In this document: in pieces, positions 24,702 through 33,608 of the stretch
Position numbering within the stretch: the stretch's first letter is position 1
How the letters are laid out: every line of letters begins with the position of its first letter
Assembly: GCF_009828065.1 (NCBI RefSeq)
Contig: NZ_WTYK01000006.1
Span: forward strand, 62,001 to 126,000
Direction: 5' to 3'
Source: Croceibacterium soli
GTDB lineage: Bacteria > Pseudomonadota > Alphaproteobacteria > Sphingomonadales > Sphingomonadaceae
Length of the DNA: 64,000 nt
Program-made: the position numbers and the translations under genes
The notes under the pieces: generated by a model
What the model was told of the DNA's origin: nothing
The model's database searches: none
The model's input: only the letters and a program-made list of their open reading frames with translations

Positions 24702-24915
24702 CCGTTCGTCCTGAACCTGTCGAAGGACGGCCGCGCCGCGCCAACGTGGTTCGACAAGCTCACCACGAACGGAGGTGGGGAGGTACAATGATCCGTTCGT
24801 CCTGAGCCTTTCGAAGGACGAGAGCGAAGCGCCAGCGTGGTTCGACAAGCTCACCACGAACGGAGGTGGGGAAGTACAAAGATCCGTTCGTCCTGAGCCT
24901 GTCGAAGGACGCGAG
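24702..24915. repeat. Tandem 91-bp repeat array, about 2.3 units
   Basis: Units begin at 24702, 24793 and 24884 with CCGTTCGTCCTGARCC. Each full unit continues through TCGAAGGACG, GTGGTTCGACAAGCTCACC and ACGAACGGAGGTGGGG, and each forms a hairpin. The third unit is cut short at about 24915. It fills the 240-bp gap after the DUF8021-type gene. Confidence 0.8.
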
Positions 24916-24936
24916 TGCAACGTCTCGGGGATCGGC

Positions 24937-25116
24937 TCAGCGCGTCCCCTCCTGCTCCTCTTCGCGAGCGATCTCGTCGCGCACCTCGCGTGCGCCGCGT
25001 TCCGCCCGGGCAACGTTGGCGGCGGAGCCGCCCTTGTTGCGGCGAAATGCGTAGATGATGACGCCGATCAGCAGGAGCGGGCCGGCAACGACGGCGAACA
25101 GCCACAAGGATTCCAT
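24937..25116 (-). CDS. Small single-helix membrane protein
   Basis: This 59-residue protein has one transmembrane helix at the N-terminus (LWLFAVVAGPLLLIGVIIYAF), a short basic stretch RRNKGG and a charged helical tail rich in Glu and Arg. A strong ribosome-binding site AAAGGAGGT lies eight bases before the ATG, supporting translation. It is in the same orientation as and 68 bp downstream of ligB. No family is recognised with confidence. Confidence 0.65.
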   Translation of the reverse strand: MESLWLFAVVAGPLLLIGVIIYAFRRNKGGSAANVARAERGAREVRDEIAREEEQEGTR

Positions 25117-25184
25117 AAGTCGATACCTCCTTTGAGGCACCAACGCCCGAATGGCCCGTTCCTTTCCGCAGGCTCGCGCGAAAC

Positions 25185-26027
<843 letters not shown>

Positions 26028-26429
26028 TTAGTTCTTGTCCCTTATCGAGCGCAGCCCCGCAGGCGGACGCCCGCCCGCGCGCATCATCGCCGCGTATTCG
26101 TCCGGCGTCATGTCGGTCATCGAGCCGACCGCGCGCTGCGCGCTCCACCCGTCGGTGTTCGACAGCTTGACCAGGAAGTAGATGTTCCCGCCAAGCTCGA
26201 TCAGCCGGTTGAAGTCGCGGTCGAGCACGGCCTGCTTCTGCTCGTCGCTCATCCGGAAGCGGTCGAGATAAGCGCGCTCGTCCGCCTTGAAGGCGTTGCG
26301 GTTGTCCTTGTCCATCAGGGACATGCAGAACTTGTGCAGGTGATAGGCCTGGCGCGAGCGCGCGGCGGTGAACACGGTGGTGCCGGGAATGTCTTCCAGG
26401 TCTTCGAGCGGATAGAGGCGCTGGCGCAT
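26028..26429 (-). CDS. ligA: Protocatechuate 4,5-dioxygenase alpha subunit
   Basis: This 133-residue all-helical subunit caps the LigB active site. Family features are IPGTTVFTAARSRQAYHLHKFCMSL broken at the first helix turn, NRNAFKADERAYLDRF, LGGNIYFLVKL and MTPDEYAAMMRAGGR near the end. It is first in the ligAB pair with no gap to ligB. It lies 100 bp downstream of rplA on the same strand, behind a terminator-like hairpin, so it probably has its own promoter in that short gap. Confidence 0.93.
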   Translation of the reverse strand: MRQRLYPLEDLEDIPGTTVFTAARSRQAYHLHKFCMSLMDKDNRNAFKADERAYLDRFRMSDEQKQAVLDRDFNRLIELGGNIYFLVKLSNTDGWSAQRAVGSMTDMTPDEYAAMMRAGGRPPAGLRSIRDKN

Positions 26430-26467
26430 GAAGCGGCCTTTCGTTGCGGAGCCGTCGCTAATAGATA

Positions 26468-26504
26468 CGAAAGGGGCCGGGAAGGTTCCCCTCCCGACCC
26501 CCTT
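26468..26504 (-). terminator. Probable terminator between rplA and ligA
   Basis: A stem GGGGCCGGGA / TCCCGACCCC (26473-26482 with 26492-26501) has one mismatch and is followed on the minus strand by CTTTCG. It would separate the ribosomal-protein transcript from ligAB. The T-run is weak. Confidence 0.5.
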
Positions 26505-26529
26505 CTGGTGATCTCCCGGAGTCTAAGGC

Positions 26530-27228
26530 TTAGGCGCCTTCGACCTCCGCGGTGTCGATCTTCAGGCCCGGGCCCATCGTCGAGGTCAGCGAGACCTTGC
26601 GGACGTACTTGCCCTTCGCGCCGCTCGGCCGCGCCTTCACGATTGCGTCGACGAACGCGCTGAAGTTCTGCTTCAGCTGGTCGTCGGTGAACGAGATCTT
26701 GCCGATGCCGGAGTGGATGATGCCCTGCTTCTCGACGCGGAACTCGACCTGGCCGCCCTTGGCGTCCTTGACCGCCTGCGCGACGTTCGGCGTGACCGTG
26801 CCCAGCTTCGGGTTCGGCATCAGGCCCTTCGGACCCAGCACCTTACCGAGACGGCCGACGACACCCATCATGTCCGGGGTCGCGATGACGCGGTCGTAGT
26901 TGAGGTTGCCGGCCTGCATGTCTTCCATCAGGTCCTCGGCACCGACCTTGTCGGCGCCCGCCTTCAGGGCTTCGTCAGCCTTGTCGCCCTTGGCGAACAC
27001 GGCAACGCGCATTTCCTTGCCGGTACCGGCCGGGAGCGAGACCATGCCGCGGACCATCTGGTCGGCGTGGCGCGGATCGACGCCCAGGTTCAGCGCGACT
27101 TCGACGGTCTCGTCGAACTTCTTGCTGGCGACTTCCTTGAGAGCGGCGAGCGCCTCGTCGAAGCCGTACAGCTTTTCGCTGTCGAACTTCTCGGCCAGCA
27201 TCTTCTGCTTCTTGCTCAGCTTAGCCAT
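26530..27228 (-). CDS. rplA: 50S ribosomal protein L1
   Basis: This 232-residue protein has the typical length and sequence of bacterial L1, which binds 23S rRNA at the L1 stalk and represses its own operon. Recognisable blocks include [61 protein letters not shown] and GTVTPNV. It follows rplK after a 4-bp gap in the usual order. Confidence 0.97.
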   Translation of the reverse strand: MAKLSKKQKMLAEKFDSEKLYGFDEALAALKEVASKKFDETVEVALNLGVDPRHADQMVRGMVSLPAGTGKEMRVAVFAKGDKADEALKAGADKVGAEDLMEDMQAGNLNYDRVIATPDMMGVVGRLGKVLGPKGLMPNPKLGTVTPNVAQAVKDAKGGQVEFRVEKQGIIHSGIGKISFTDDQLKQNFSAFVDAIVKARPSGAKGKYVRKVSLTSTMGPGLKIDTAEVEGA

Positions 27229-27232
27229 CGAA

Positions 27233-27664
27233 TCAGCCCTCCACCACTTCGAGGCCCATCGCGCGAGCGGAGCCTTCGATGATCTTGGTCGCCGCTTCGA
27301 TGTCGTTGGCGTTCAGATCCTTCATCTTCATTTCGGCGATCTCGGTCAGCTTGGACCGGGCGATCGTGCCGGCGGAAACCTTGCCCGGCTCCTTGGAGCC
27401 CGACTTGAGGCCGGCGGCCTTCTTGATCAGGAAGCTGGCCGGGGGAGTCTTGGTGACGAACGTGAAGCTGCGATCCGCGTAGACGGTGATGATGGTCGGA
27501 ATCGGCATCGCCTTTTCCATCTCCTGCGTGGCGGCATTGAACGCCTTGCAGAATTCCATGATGTTCACGCCGCGCTGACCCAGCGCCGGACCGATCGGCG
27601 GCGAGGGGTTTGCAGCGCCTGCCGGCACCTGCAGCTTGATGTAGCCTTCGATTTTCTTGGCCAT
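27233..27664 (-). CDS. rplK: 50S ribosomal protein L11
   Basis: This 143-residue protein has standard L11 length, with the N-terminal [25 protein letters not shown] and the C-terminal rRNA-binding domain containing [23 protein letters not shown] broken near the end. It forms the GTPase-associated centre with 23S rRNA. An AAAGGAGG ribosome-binding site precedes the ATG. Confidence 0.97.
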   Translation of the reverse strand: MAKKIEGYIKLQVPAGAANPSPPIGPALGQRGVNIMEFCKAFNAATQEMEKAMPIPTIITVYADRSFTFVTKTPPASFLIKKAAGLKSGSKEPGKVSAGTIARSKLTEIAEMKMKDLNANDIEAATKIIEGSARAMGLEVVEG

Positions 27665-27903
27665 TGCTGGCCTCCTTTCTCACTGTCGCCCCGGCAAGCC
27701 AGGGGCTCATGGTAAGCGGTTCAAGCGGATTGCCCCAAAACTCTCTGGGGCGATCCTCCCGCACGGGTCCCGCGGCCGCGAGGCTTCGGGAAGCGGCGCC
27801 CCTAGTCGAAGGGCCACCGGAAATCAACTCGAACGTGACCCGTCACCCACTTGAGCGATGGGGACCGGTTCGCTCAGCCCCCTCATCCGAAGGCGCTGTC
27901 GGC

Positions 27904-28058
27904 ACGATGGATGCTGAAGCGAGTTCAGCATGACGGGTGAGGCGGGATGACCGTTCCGACTCTTTTTTCGTCACCCTGAACTTGTTTCAGGGCCCATTTC
28001 TCAATCTGCGCCGTCGATACAGGAGGCACGATGGATCCTGACCTTCGTCAGGATGGCG
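27904..28058. repeat. Degenerate palindromic element between nusG and rplK
   Basis: Three hairpins lie in series: GCTGAAGCGAGTTCAGC (about 27911-27928), CCCTGAACTTGTTTCAGGG (27973-27991) and ATCCTGACCTTCGTCAGGAT (28034-28053). They belong to the same family as the copies at 7719-9697. The gap 27665-28086 between two genes usually close together holds nothing else that I can recognise, apart from the rplK promoter expected near 27690-27800. Confidence 0.6.
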
Positions 28059-28086
28059 GCTCGGGGCCGTAACACGGCCTAGGCCG

Positions 28087-28623
28087 TTACTTCGCCAGCT
28101 CGACCTGTTCGAAGTCGAGCTCCACCGGCGTCGCGCGGCCGAAGATGGAGACGCTGACCTTGACCTTGCTCTTGTCGAAATCGAGTTCCTCGACCACGCC
28201 GTTGAAGCTGGCGAAGGGTCCGTCGAGCACCTTGACGCTGTCGCCGATCTCGTACTCGACGTGGATCTCGCGCTTGGGGGCGAGCTTGGCTTCCTCGACA
28301 CCGCCGAAGTAGCGCGCGGCTTCGCGCTCGGAGATCGGCTGCGGCTTGGCGCCGGAACCGAGGAAGCCGGTCACCTTCGGGGTGTTCTTGACGAGGTGGT
28401 AGACGTCGTCGGTGAGGGTCAGCTTGGCCAGCACGTAGCCCGGCATGAACTTGCGCTCGACCTGGACCTTCTTGCCGCGCTTCACCTCGGTCACGGTCTC
28501 GGTCGGCACTTCTACCGCCTCGACAGCTTCCGACAGGCCCAGCCGTTCGGCCTCGGCGATGATCGAATCGCGAACCTTGTTCTCGAAGCCGGAATAGGCG
28601 TGGATGATGTACCAGCGGGCCAT
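28087..28623 (-). CDS. nusG: Transcription termination/antitermination factor NusG
   Basis: This 178-residue protein has an N-terminal NGN domain ([16 protein letters not shown], then [13 protein letters not shown] and VTGFLGSG) and a C-terminal KOW domain ([31 protein letters not shown]). It binds RNA polymerase and couples it to Rho or the ribosome. It lies downstream of secE in the conserved order, 35 bp after it. Confidence 0.97.
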   Translation of the reverse strand: MARWYIIHAYSGFENKVRDSIIAEAERLGLSEAVEAVEVPTETVTEVKRGKKVQVERKFMPGYVLAKLTLTDDVYHLVKNTPKVTGFLGSGAKPQPISEREAARYFGGVEEAKLAPKREIHVEYEIGDSVKVLDGPFASFNGVVEELDFDKSKVKVSVSIFGRATPVELDFEQVELAK

Positions 28624-28658
28624 GTGATTAGCTTTCCCTGTGTCTCGTTGGAGCGGGC

Positions 28659-28853
28659 TCAGGCGAGAGTCAGAAGCCAGCGCACCGCGGCGCCGAACAT
28701 AGAATCGATGCCGAGGAAGAACAGCGCGAGGATGGTCATCAGTATGGCGACGAAGATCGCCGTTGTGACGGTTTCCTTGCGCGTGGGCCACACCACTTTC
28801 GACCCTTCGGCGCGGATCTGGCGGAAGAACTCGCCCGGGCTGGTCTTGGCCAT
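28659..28853 (-). CDS. secE: Preprotein translocase subunit SecE
   Basis: This 64-residue protein is the short single-helix SecE typical of most bacteria outside the enterics. It has the amphipathic conserved helix SPGEFFRQIRAEGSKVVWPTR with the KVVWPTR motif, followed by one transmembrane segment. It clamps SecY in the protein-conducting channel. The ATG at 28853 begins exactly at the usual N-terminus. Confidence 0.95.
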   Translation of the reverse strand: MAKTSPGEFFRQIRAEGSKVVWPTRKETVTTAIFVAILMTILALFFLGIDSMFGAAVRWLLTLA

Positions 28854-29122
28854 CGTTGTTGAGCCTCGCGTAAAATCTGACGAACGCCTTTCGCCATAGG
28901 ACCATCGCCGCCCCGGTCTAGGTCCGGGAGGGGCTGGCTGGCTCCGATGTCGGAAGTCGGTGGCGATGTAGCGACGCCTCCGCGCATTGGCAAGTCCGCG
29001 GTTCCGGGGGGCGCAGAAGCGGAAGACTGCGGATGATTGCGGATGAGACTTTCCTGCTGGCGCAGGCGATCCTCCGTCGCTAGCGTGCGCGCCTAGAGGG
29101 TACGCCAGAGGGAAAAGCGCAC

Positions 29123-30643
29123 ATGGCAGCAGGGGAAGCATGGGTTCAGCCCGTCTCCAACGTCTCGGACTTCATCTGGGCCGGGCAGTGGGAGGGCGCC
29201 GAAGTGGTCCCCTTCCCGCCGATGACGATCGTCCTGCTCGGCGTCGGCCTGTGGATGATGATCGGGCTGCGCTTCTACCCGATCGTCAAGCTGATCAGCG
29301 CGTTCCGCGGCCTGTTCGCCGGTCGTAAAGGATCCGGCGCCGGCGAGATCTCGCCGTTCGCCGCACTCTCGACCGCCCTCTCGGGCCAGGTCGGCACCGG
29401 TAACCTGGCCGGCGTGGCCACTGCCATCGCCCTCGGAGGGCCGGGCGCGGTGTTCTGGATGTGGATCACCGCCTTGTTCGGGATGGCGCTGGCCTTCGCC
29501 GAAGGCAGCCTGGCGATCCGCTACCGCGAGAAGACCTCCGACGGCGTCTACCGCGGCGGCCCGATGAGCTACATCATGCTCGGCCTCGGCCCGAAGTGGA
29601 CCTGGCTGGCGGTCGTCTTCTGCCTCGGCACGCTGTTCTCCGCCCTGGTGACCGGCAACTCGATCCAGTCGAACGAAGTGGCCAGCGGCCTCAACGAGCT
29701 GTTCGGTTTCGAGCGCTGGCTGGGCGGGCTCATCGTGGCGCTCGCCGTGTTCGTGGTGATCATCGGCGGCATCAAGTCGATCGGCCGCGTGGCCGAGGCG
29801 GTCGTGCCGTTCATGGCCGCCGCCTACGTGGTGATGGCGATCATCGCCCTGATCCTCAACTTCGGCGACCTTCCGGAAACCTTCGGCCGCATCTTCGCCG
29901 GTGCCTTCAACACTCAGAGCGCGACCGGCGGCTTCGCCGGAGCGGCGATCATCATGGCGATCCGCGCCGGCGTGGCGCGCGGCCTGTTCTCCAACGAAGC
30001 CGGCCAAGGCTCCACCCCGATCGCCCATGCCGTGGCCCAGACCGACGATCCCGAACAACAGGGCCGCATGGCGATGATGGGCACTTTCATCGACACGATC
30101 GTGATCTGCTCGATGACCGCTCTCGTCATCCTCACTGTGCAAGGGGATTTCACTCACAACGGGCGCGCGGTCGAGCACGTCTGGCAGTCTGACCTCGGCA
30201 CCACGGCGATGTCCGGGTTCGTGACCACGTCCGGCGCCTTCGCAGCGGCGTTCCCTTACGAGATCGCCAGCGTTCCGATCGGCACTCTGATCGCCAGCGT
30301 CGCGCTGATCCTGTTCGTGTTCACCACCCTGCTCACGTGGTCCTACTATGGCGAACGGGCGATCACCTTCCTCTACGACCGCATCCCTGGGTCGACGCGC
30401 GGTGGAGAGAAGGTGCTCCACATGGTCTGGCGGGTGATCTGGTGCATCGCCATCTACGTGGGGGCGACGCAGCCCTCGCAGCTCGTCTGGCGGCTGGGCG
30501 ACATCTCCAACGCCGCGATGGCGCTGCCGAACCTGCTGGCCCTGGCGCTGCTTTCGGGTGTTGTGTTCAAGCTATCGCGCGGCGATCGCACCGCGGGCAA
30601 AGACCACAAGAAGGAAACTCCGGAAGAGCCGGTCGAATACTGA
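29123..30643 (+). CDS. Sodium:alanine/glycine symporter (AGCS family)
   Basis: This 506-residue membrane protein has about 11 helices. The AGCS signatures are LSTALSGQVGTGNLAGVATAI broken around the GTGN motif (near 88-100), GGPMSYIM, and ARGLFSNEAGQGS in the second half. It imports alanine or glycine with sodium. It is read away from secE across a 269-bp gap that must hold both promoters. Its position between secE and tRNA-Trp interrupts a linkage commonly seen in bacteria. Confidence 0.93.
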   Translation: MAAGEAWVQPVSNVSDFIWAGQWEGAEVVPFPPMTIVLLGVGLWMMIGLRFYPIVKLISAFRGLFAGRKGSGAGEISPFAALSTALSGQVGTGNLAGVATAIALGGPGAVFWMWITALFGMALAFAEGSLAIRYREKTSDGVYRGGPMSYIMLGLGPKWTWLAVVFCLGTLFSALVTGNSIQSNEVASGLNELFGFERWLGGLIVALAVFVVIIGGIKSIGRVAEAVVPFMAAAYVVMAIIALILNFGDLPETFGRIFAGAFNTQSATGGFAGAAIIMAIRAGVARGLFSNEAGQGSTPIAHAVAQTDDPEQQGRMAMMGTFIDTIVICSMTALVILTVQGDFTHNGRAVEHVWQSDLGTTAMSGFVTTSGAFAAAFPYEIASVPIGTLIASVALILFVFTTLLTWSYYGERAITFLYDRIPGSTRGGEKVLHMVWRVIWCIAIYVGATQPSQLVWRLGDISNAAMALPNLLALALLSGVVFKLSRGDRTAGKDHKKETPEEPVEY

Positions 30644-30668
30644 CCGGCTCTTCGAAACGCAGCTTCCG

Positions 30669-30818
30669 TCAGTGCCAGCCGAACAAGCGCGCCAGCAGGC
30701 CGGGCTCTTCCATCGGCTGGATCGGCCCGTGCTTCATGTAGCGTAACGATGCGTCCTGATGCGGCCGGGGTTGGATCCAGCCATCAGGGCGGCTGCTGCG
30801 AAAGCTCAAGCTCGACAT
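30669..30818 (-). CDS. Small conserved-looking protein, 49 residues
   Basis: The frame encodes a 49-residue polar protein ending KHGPIQPMEEPGLLARLFGW. A GAGGAGC ribosome-binding site precedes the ATG at 30818. The tail pattern PIQPMEEPxLLARLF looks like a real conserved C-terminus rather than random sequence, and I recall similar short hypothetical proteins in alphaproteobacteria. Upstream extension of the frame to 31172 overlaps the GT87 gene and is rejected. Function unknown. Confidence 0.5.
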   Translation of the reverse strand: MSSLSFRSSRPDGWIQPRPHQDASLRYMKHGPIQPMEEPGLLARLFGWH

Positions 30819-30973
30819 TAGCTGCTCCTCGAACCAAATCCCGTCGTCGCGAACAATGAACGGTTCGCCGATGCGGTTCCGGCTGGAGCGCGCAACTCGT
30901 CGCAAAGTGGCAAGCGCCAATGCCGGCGCGAGAGCCGAGGCGAGGAAATCCGCCGGGTTCCCGCCTTTCGGGT

Positions 30974-32146
30974 TTATTTCTGCTGAGCGCCCGATCGGAC
31001 CGGAGCGCGCGTCCAGAGCAGCCAGAGCAGCACCCCGGCTGCCAGCGGCATCAGGTTCAGACCCAACGGCAGCGCCACTGCGCGTGTGGCATAGGGCGCG
31101 AACCACAGCGCCACCAGTAGCGCCTTCTCCCACGGGCGGAAGCCGTGCCGCAGCCCTTCGCGCACCAGCCACAGGATCGGCAGGATCAGGAACGGCAGGT
31201 CGTAGTTGAACAGATAAGGCGATGCGAGCGCGGTGGCTGCGAGCATCACCGAGCCTGTCGCCATGCCGTTCTGCCCGAAGCGCTTCCAGCTGGCCATGAC
31301 CAAGCCGATCATCGCCAGGGCGAGCACCAGCGCCGCACCGTTTGCGAAGACCTGCCCTGCATGGATCCTGAGCTGGGCGTACAGCGTGCTCATCCGCAGC
31401 AGGAAATCGGCATCGGCCTCGCGCATGATGGCCGCGCTGGCGTCCCAGCTATCGGTGTAGGCGAGCATAGTCGCGGTGCCGAACACCAGCCAGCTCAGCG
31501 CCAGCAGCCCTGCCGCGCTCGCGCTGGCGGAAGCGAACGCGCGCCACCGGCCACCGGCGGCGAGCCAGAACGGCACCAGCAGGGCGAGATGCGGCTTCAC
31601 GATCAGCGCGCCGAGCAGGGCGCCGGCCAGCATCGGACGGCGGTCGAGCAGGGCCACGCCGCCGACCAGCAGAGCGCCGGTCACGAAGCCGTTCTGTGCG
31701 TGGCCGGCGGCGATCAGCGCCCCGGGGAAGACGATCGCCAGCGGCCAGAGCCGGGGAAAGGCACGAACGGACGCCCAGGCCCAGGCCCCATATGTCACCG
31801 CCACCCAGGCGATCCAGGCCAGTGGGAAGGGCAACGCGCCGAACGGCGCCGTCAGGAACAGGAATGGCGGCGGATTGACGAACGCGAACCAGCCGGTGGG
31901 CCCCGCCCCGGTCTGCACCCGTTCCTGCCACTGCAGGTCGTAGGCAGCCGAAGGCACCCCTTCCAGAACGGCCCGTGCCGAGCCCCAGAAGGCCAGGAAG
32001 TCGCTCCCCTCCGGGCCCATGGCCTCGAGCCAGGACGCGATCAGCAGACCGGCGCTGGCGATGGCCAGCAGCACGGCATAGCCCCGCACCCGGCCTGCAT
32101 CGAGCCAGCGCGCTTCGCGGATGAAATTCAATGCGCCCGCCGCCAT
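30974..32146 (-). CDS. GT87-type polyprenyl-phosphate-dependent mannosyltransferase-like membrane protein (DUF2029)
   Basis: This 390-residue protein has about 10 membrane helices. After the first helix the loop GSDFLAFWGSARAVLEG carries the acidic DF motif typical of GT-C enzymes of the GT87/DUF2029 family. The segments VNPPPFLFLTAPFG and ALIVKPHLALLVP are also characteristic. These enzymes transfer mannose or another sugar from a polyprenyl phosphate donor on the outer face of the inner membrane. The acceptor is unknown. Confidence 0.8.
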   Translation of the reverse strand: MAAGALNFIREARWLDAGRVRGYAVLLAIASAGLLIASWLEAMGPEGSDFLAFWGSARAVLEGVPSAAYDLQWQERVQTGAGPTGWFAFVNPPPFLFLTAPFGALPFPLAWIAWVAVTYGAWAWASVRAFPRLWPLAIVFPGALIAAGHAQNGFVTGALLVGGVALLDRRPMLAGALLGALIVKPHLALLVPFWLAAGGRWRAFASASASAAGLLALSWLVFGTATMLAYTDSWDASAAIMREADADFLLRMSTLYAQLRIHAGQVFANGAALVLALAMIGLVMASWKRFGQNGMATGSVMLAATALASPYLFNYDLPFLILPILWLVREGLRHGFRPWEKALLVALWFAPYATRAVALPLGLNLMPLAAGVLLWLLWTRAPVRSGAQQK

Positions 32147-32228
32147 ACCCTATCGCCCCCCAGGGGGCGTTCTGCCGCCGGTGGGGCAGCAGCGCCAGCA
32201 ACGGCGGCGGCGGTGTCGGGGAAAAGAC

Positions 32229-32304
32229 TGGCAGGAGTGGAGGGACTCGAACCCACGGCCCTCGGTTTTGGAGACCGATGCTCTACCAACTGAGCTACAC
32301 TCCT
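32229..32304 (-). tRNA. tRNA-Trp (anticodon CCA)
   Basis: Read on the minus strand, the 76-nt sequence folds as a cloverleaf: a 7-bp acceptor AGGAGTG/CACTCCT, D-arm GTAGCTCAGTTGGTAGAGC, anticodon loop CTCCAAA with anticodon CCA, T-arm GTGGGTTCGAGTCCC, discriminator G and encoded CCA. No intron or odd pairing is seen. Confidence 0.97.
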
Positions 32305-32383
32305 GCGGGTCGTGCGCGCCTCTAGGCGCAGCATGCGCGCTTGGCAAGGCAGTGGTGGCGGGAATATACTGCATGCACCCGTC

Positions 32384-33169
32384 ATGCACAGCCCTACCGA
32401 ACCGATCATCCAGCCGGAAACGCTGCTGCTGGCTTACCGCAGCGGGATTTTCCCGATGGCCGACGGGCGTGACGACGGCGAGATTTTCTATGTCGAGCCC
32501 CGCCGGCGGGCGATCCTGCCGCTGCAAGGATTCCGCTGCTCGCGGTCGCTGGCCAAGCTGCTGCGGCAGGAGCGCTTCCGGGTGACCTGCAACGCCGATT
32601 TCGGCGCGGTGATCGCCGCATGCGCCCAGCCGCGGCCGGACCATCCCGAAACCTGGATCAGCCGCCGGATCGAAGCCAGTTACCGGCGGCTTCACCTGGC
32701 GGGCTTCGCCCATTCGATCGAGGTGTGGGACGGGGAGCAGCTGGCCGGCGGCCTCTACGGCGTCGGCTTCGACGGGGTGTTCTGCGGCGAAAGCATGTTC
32801 AGCCGGGCCGACAACGCTTCCAAGGTGGCGCTGGCTTGGCTGGTCGCGGCCATGAAGCGCGCGGGGATGAGCCTGCTCGACTGCCAGTTCATGACTGGGC
32901 ACCTCGCCTCGCTCGGCGCGGTCGAGATCAGCCAGGAGGAATATTGCGCGCTGCTGGCGCGCGCTCAGGCGTCCTCGCCTGCTTCGGGCGCGGCGGCCGG
33001 AGCAGGGGCTGGCGCAAGGGCCGGAGCTGCCGCCGGCGAAGGTGCCGCGGCCGGCGCCCTGGTGCGGGCCGGCGCATTGCCGCTGCCCGAAGGGTTCGCG
33101 CTGCTTTCCGCAACCGGCGACTCCTCGCCCGGGAAGCTCATCTCGCAGCTCTTGACCCACACGTCGTAG
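32384..33169 (+). CDS. aat: Leucyl/phenylalanyl-tRNA--protein transferase
   Basis: This 261-residue protein adds Leu or Phe to N-terminal Lys/Arg for the N-degron pathway. Core motifs are AYRSGIFPMA, FYVEPRRRAILPL, ETWISRRIEASYRRLHLAGFAHS broken at the helix, LAGGLYGVGFDGVFCGESMFSR, and LDCQFMTGHLASLGAVEISQEEY. The core ends near residue 195. The last 65 residues are an Ala/Gly-rich low-complexity tail not found in E. coli Aat (234 residues) and lie antisense to the DUF2155 gene. The tail may be a read-on product of high GC. Confidence 0.9.
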   Translation: MHSPTEPIIQPETLLLAYRSGIFPMADGRDDGEIFYVEPRRRAILPLQGFRCSRSLAKLLRQERFRVTCNADFGAVIAACAQPRPDHPETWISRRIEASYRRLHLAGFAHSIEVWDGEQLAGGLYGVGFDGVFCGESMFSRADNASKVALAWLVAAMKRAGMSLLDCQFMTGHLASLGAVEISQEEYCALLARAQASSPASGAAAGAGAGARAGAAAGEGAAAGALVRAGALPLPEGFALLSATGDSSPGKLISQLLTHTS

Positions 33170-33606
33170 ATCGGGTGCTCGACGACGTTTAGGCTGGGCG
33201 AGTTCTTGAACAGCCAGCCCGAGAACACGCGCCGCCATTCGGCTGCCCTGTTGGCCGCGGCGCGTTCCTGCACCAGGACCTGAACGAAGGCGCCTTCCTC
33301 AGGAACGGTCTCCCAAGGCGCGGTCTTCTCGCACGCCGACAGCCGGACGATGACGTTGCCGATCCGGCGCGTCTCCCCCGGCTTCATCTCCAGGTCCTGC
33401 GAGATATTGTTGCGCTTGTTGAGCAGGCCGAGCGTGGCCACCCGTTCCGCCATCGGAGTGCCGATGGAATCCTCGGCAGCGACCGCGGGCGGAACGCTGC
33501 GGGCCAAGTCCTCCGGAACCTCGGTCTCGACCGGCTGCGGCTCGGGCGCCTCGTTCTCGCAGGCGGACAGCGCCACCAGGAACGGCAGAAGCGCGGCAGC
33601 GCGCAT
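32965..33606 (-). CDS. DUF2155 domain lipoprotein
   Basis: This 213-residue protein has a lipoprotein signal (LVALSAC, Cys16). The DUF2155 domain at about 65-155 contains LNKRNNISQDLEMKPGE, RLSACEKTAPWE, AFVQVLVQE, RVFSGWLFKNSPSLNVVEHP and YDVWVKSC. The last 45 residues are a Pro/Ala repeat tail whose coding strand is antisense to the end of aat. The family is found in alphaproteobacteria next to aat and NDUFA12 genes; function unknown. The start at 33606 follows the NDUFA12 stop by 2 bp. Confidence 0.88.
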   Translation of the reverse strand: MRAAALLPFLVALSACENEAPEPQPVETEVPEDLARSVPPAVAAEDSIGTPMAERVATLGLLNKRNNISQDLEMKPGETRRIGNVIVRLSACEKTAPWETVPEEGAFVQVLVQERAAANRAAEWRRVFSGWLFKNSPSLNVVEHPIYDVWVKSCEMSFPGEESPVAESSANPSGSGNAPARTRAPAAAPSPAAAPALAPAPAPAAAPEAGEDA

Positions 33607-33608
33607 CG

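Noticed and set aside
24702-24915. CRISPR-like array
   Set aside because: The whole 91-bp unit repeats without unique spacers, there are only about 2.3 units, and no cas gene is present.
28066-28091. GTAAC...GTTAC palindrome at the end of nusG
   Set aside because: The spacing is 13 bases and it overlaps the nusG stop codon, unlike the operator-like sites; probably a coincidental or terminator hairpin.
29093-30421. Minus-strand open frame of 442 codons opposite the symporter
   Set aside because: Its translation is Glu/Asp/Gly/Arg low-complexity and mirrors the conserved transporter reading frame.
30819-31172. N-terminal extension of the 49-residue gene
   Set aside because: The extension is Ala/Arg-rich, overlaps the end of the GT87 gene, and a good ribosome-binding site supports the shorter start.
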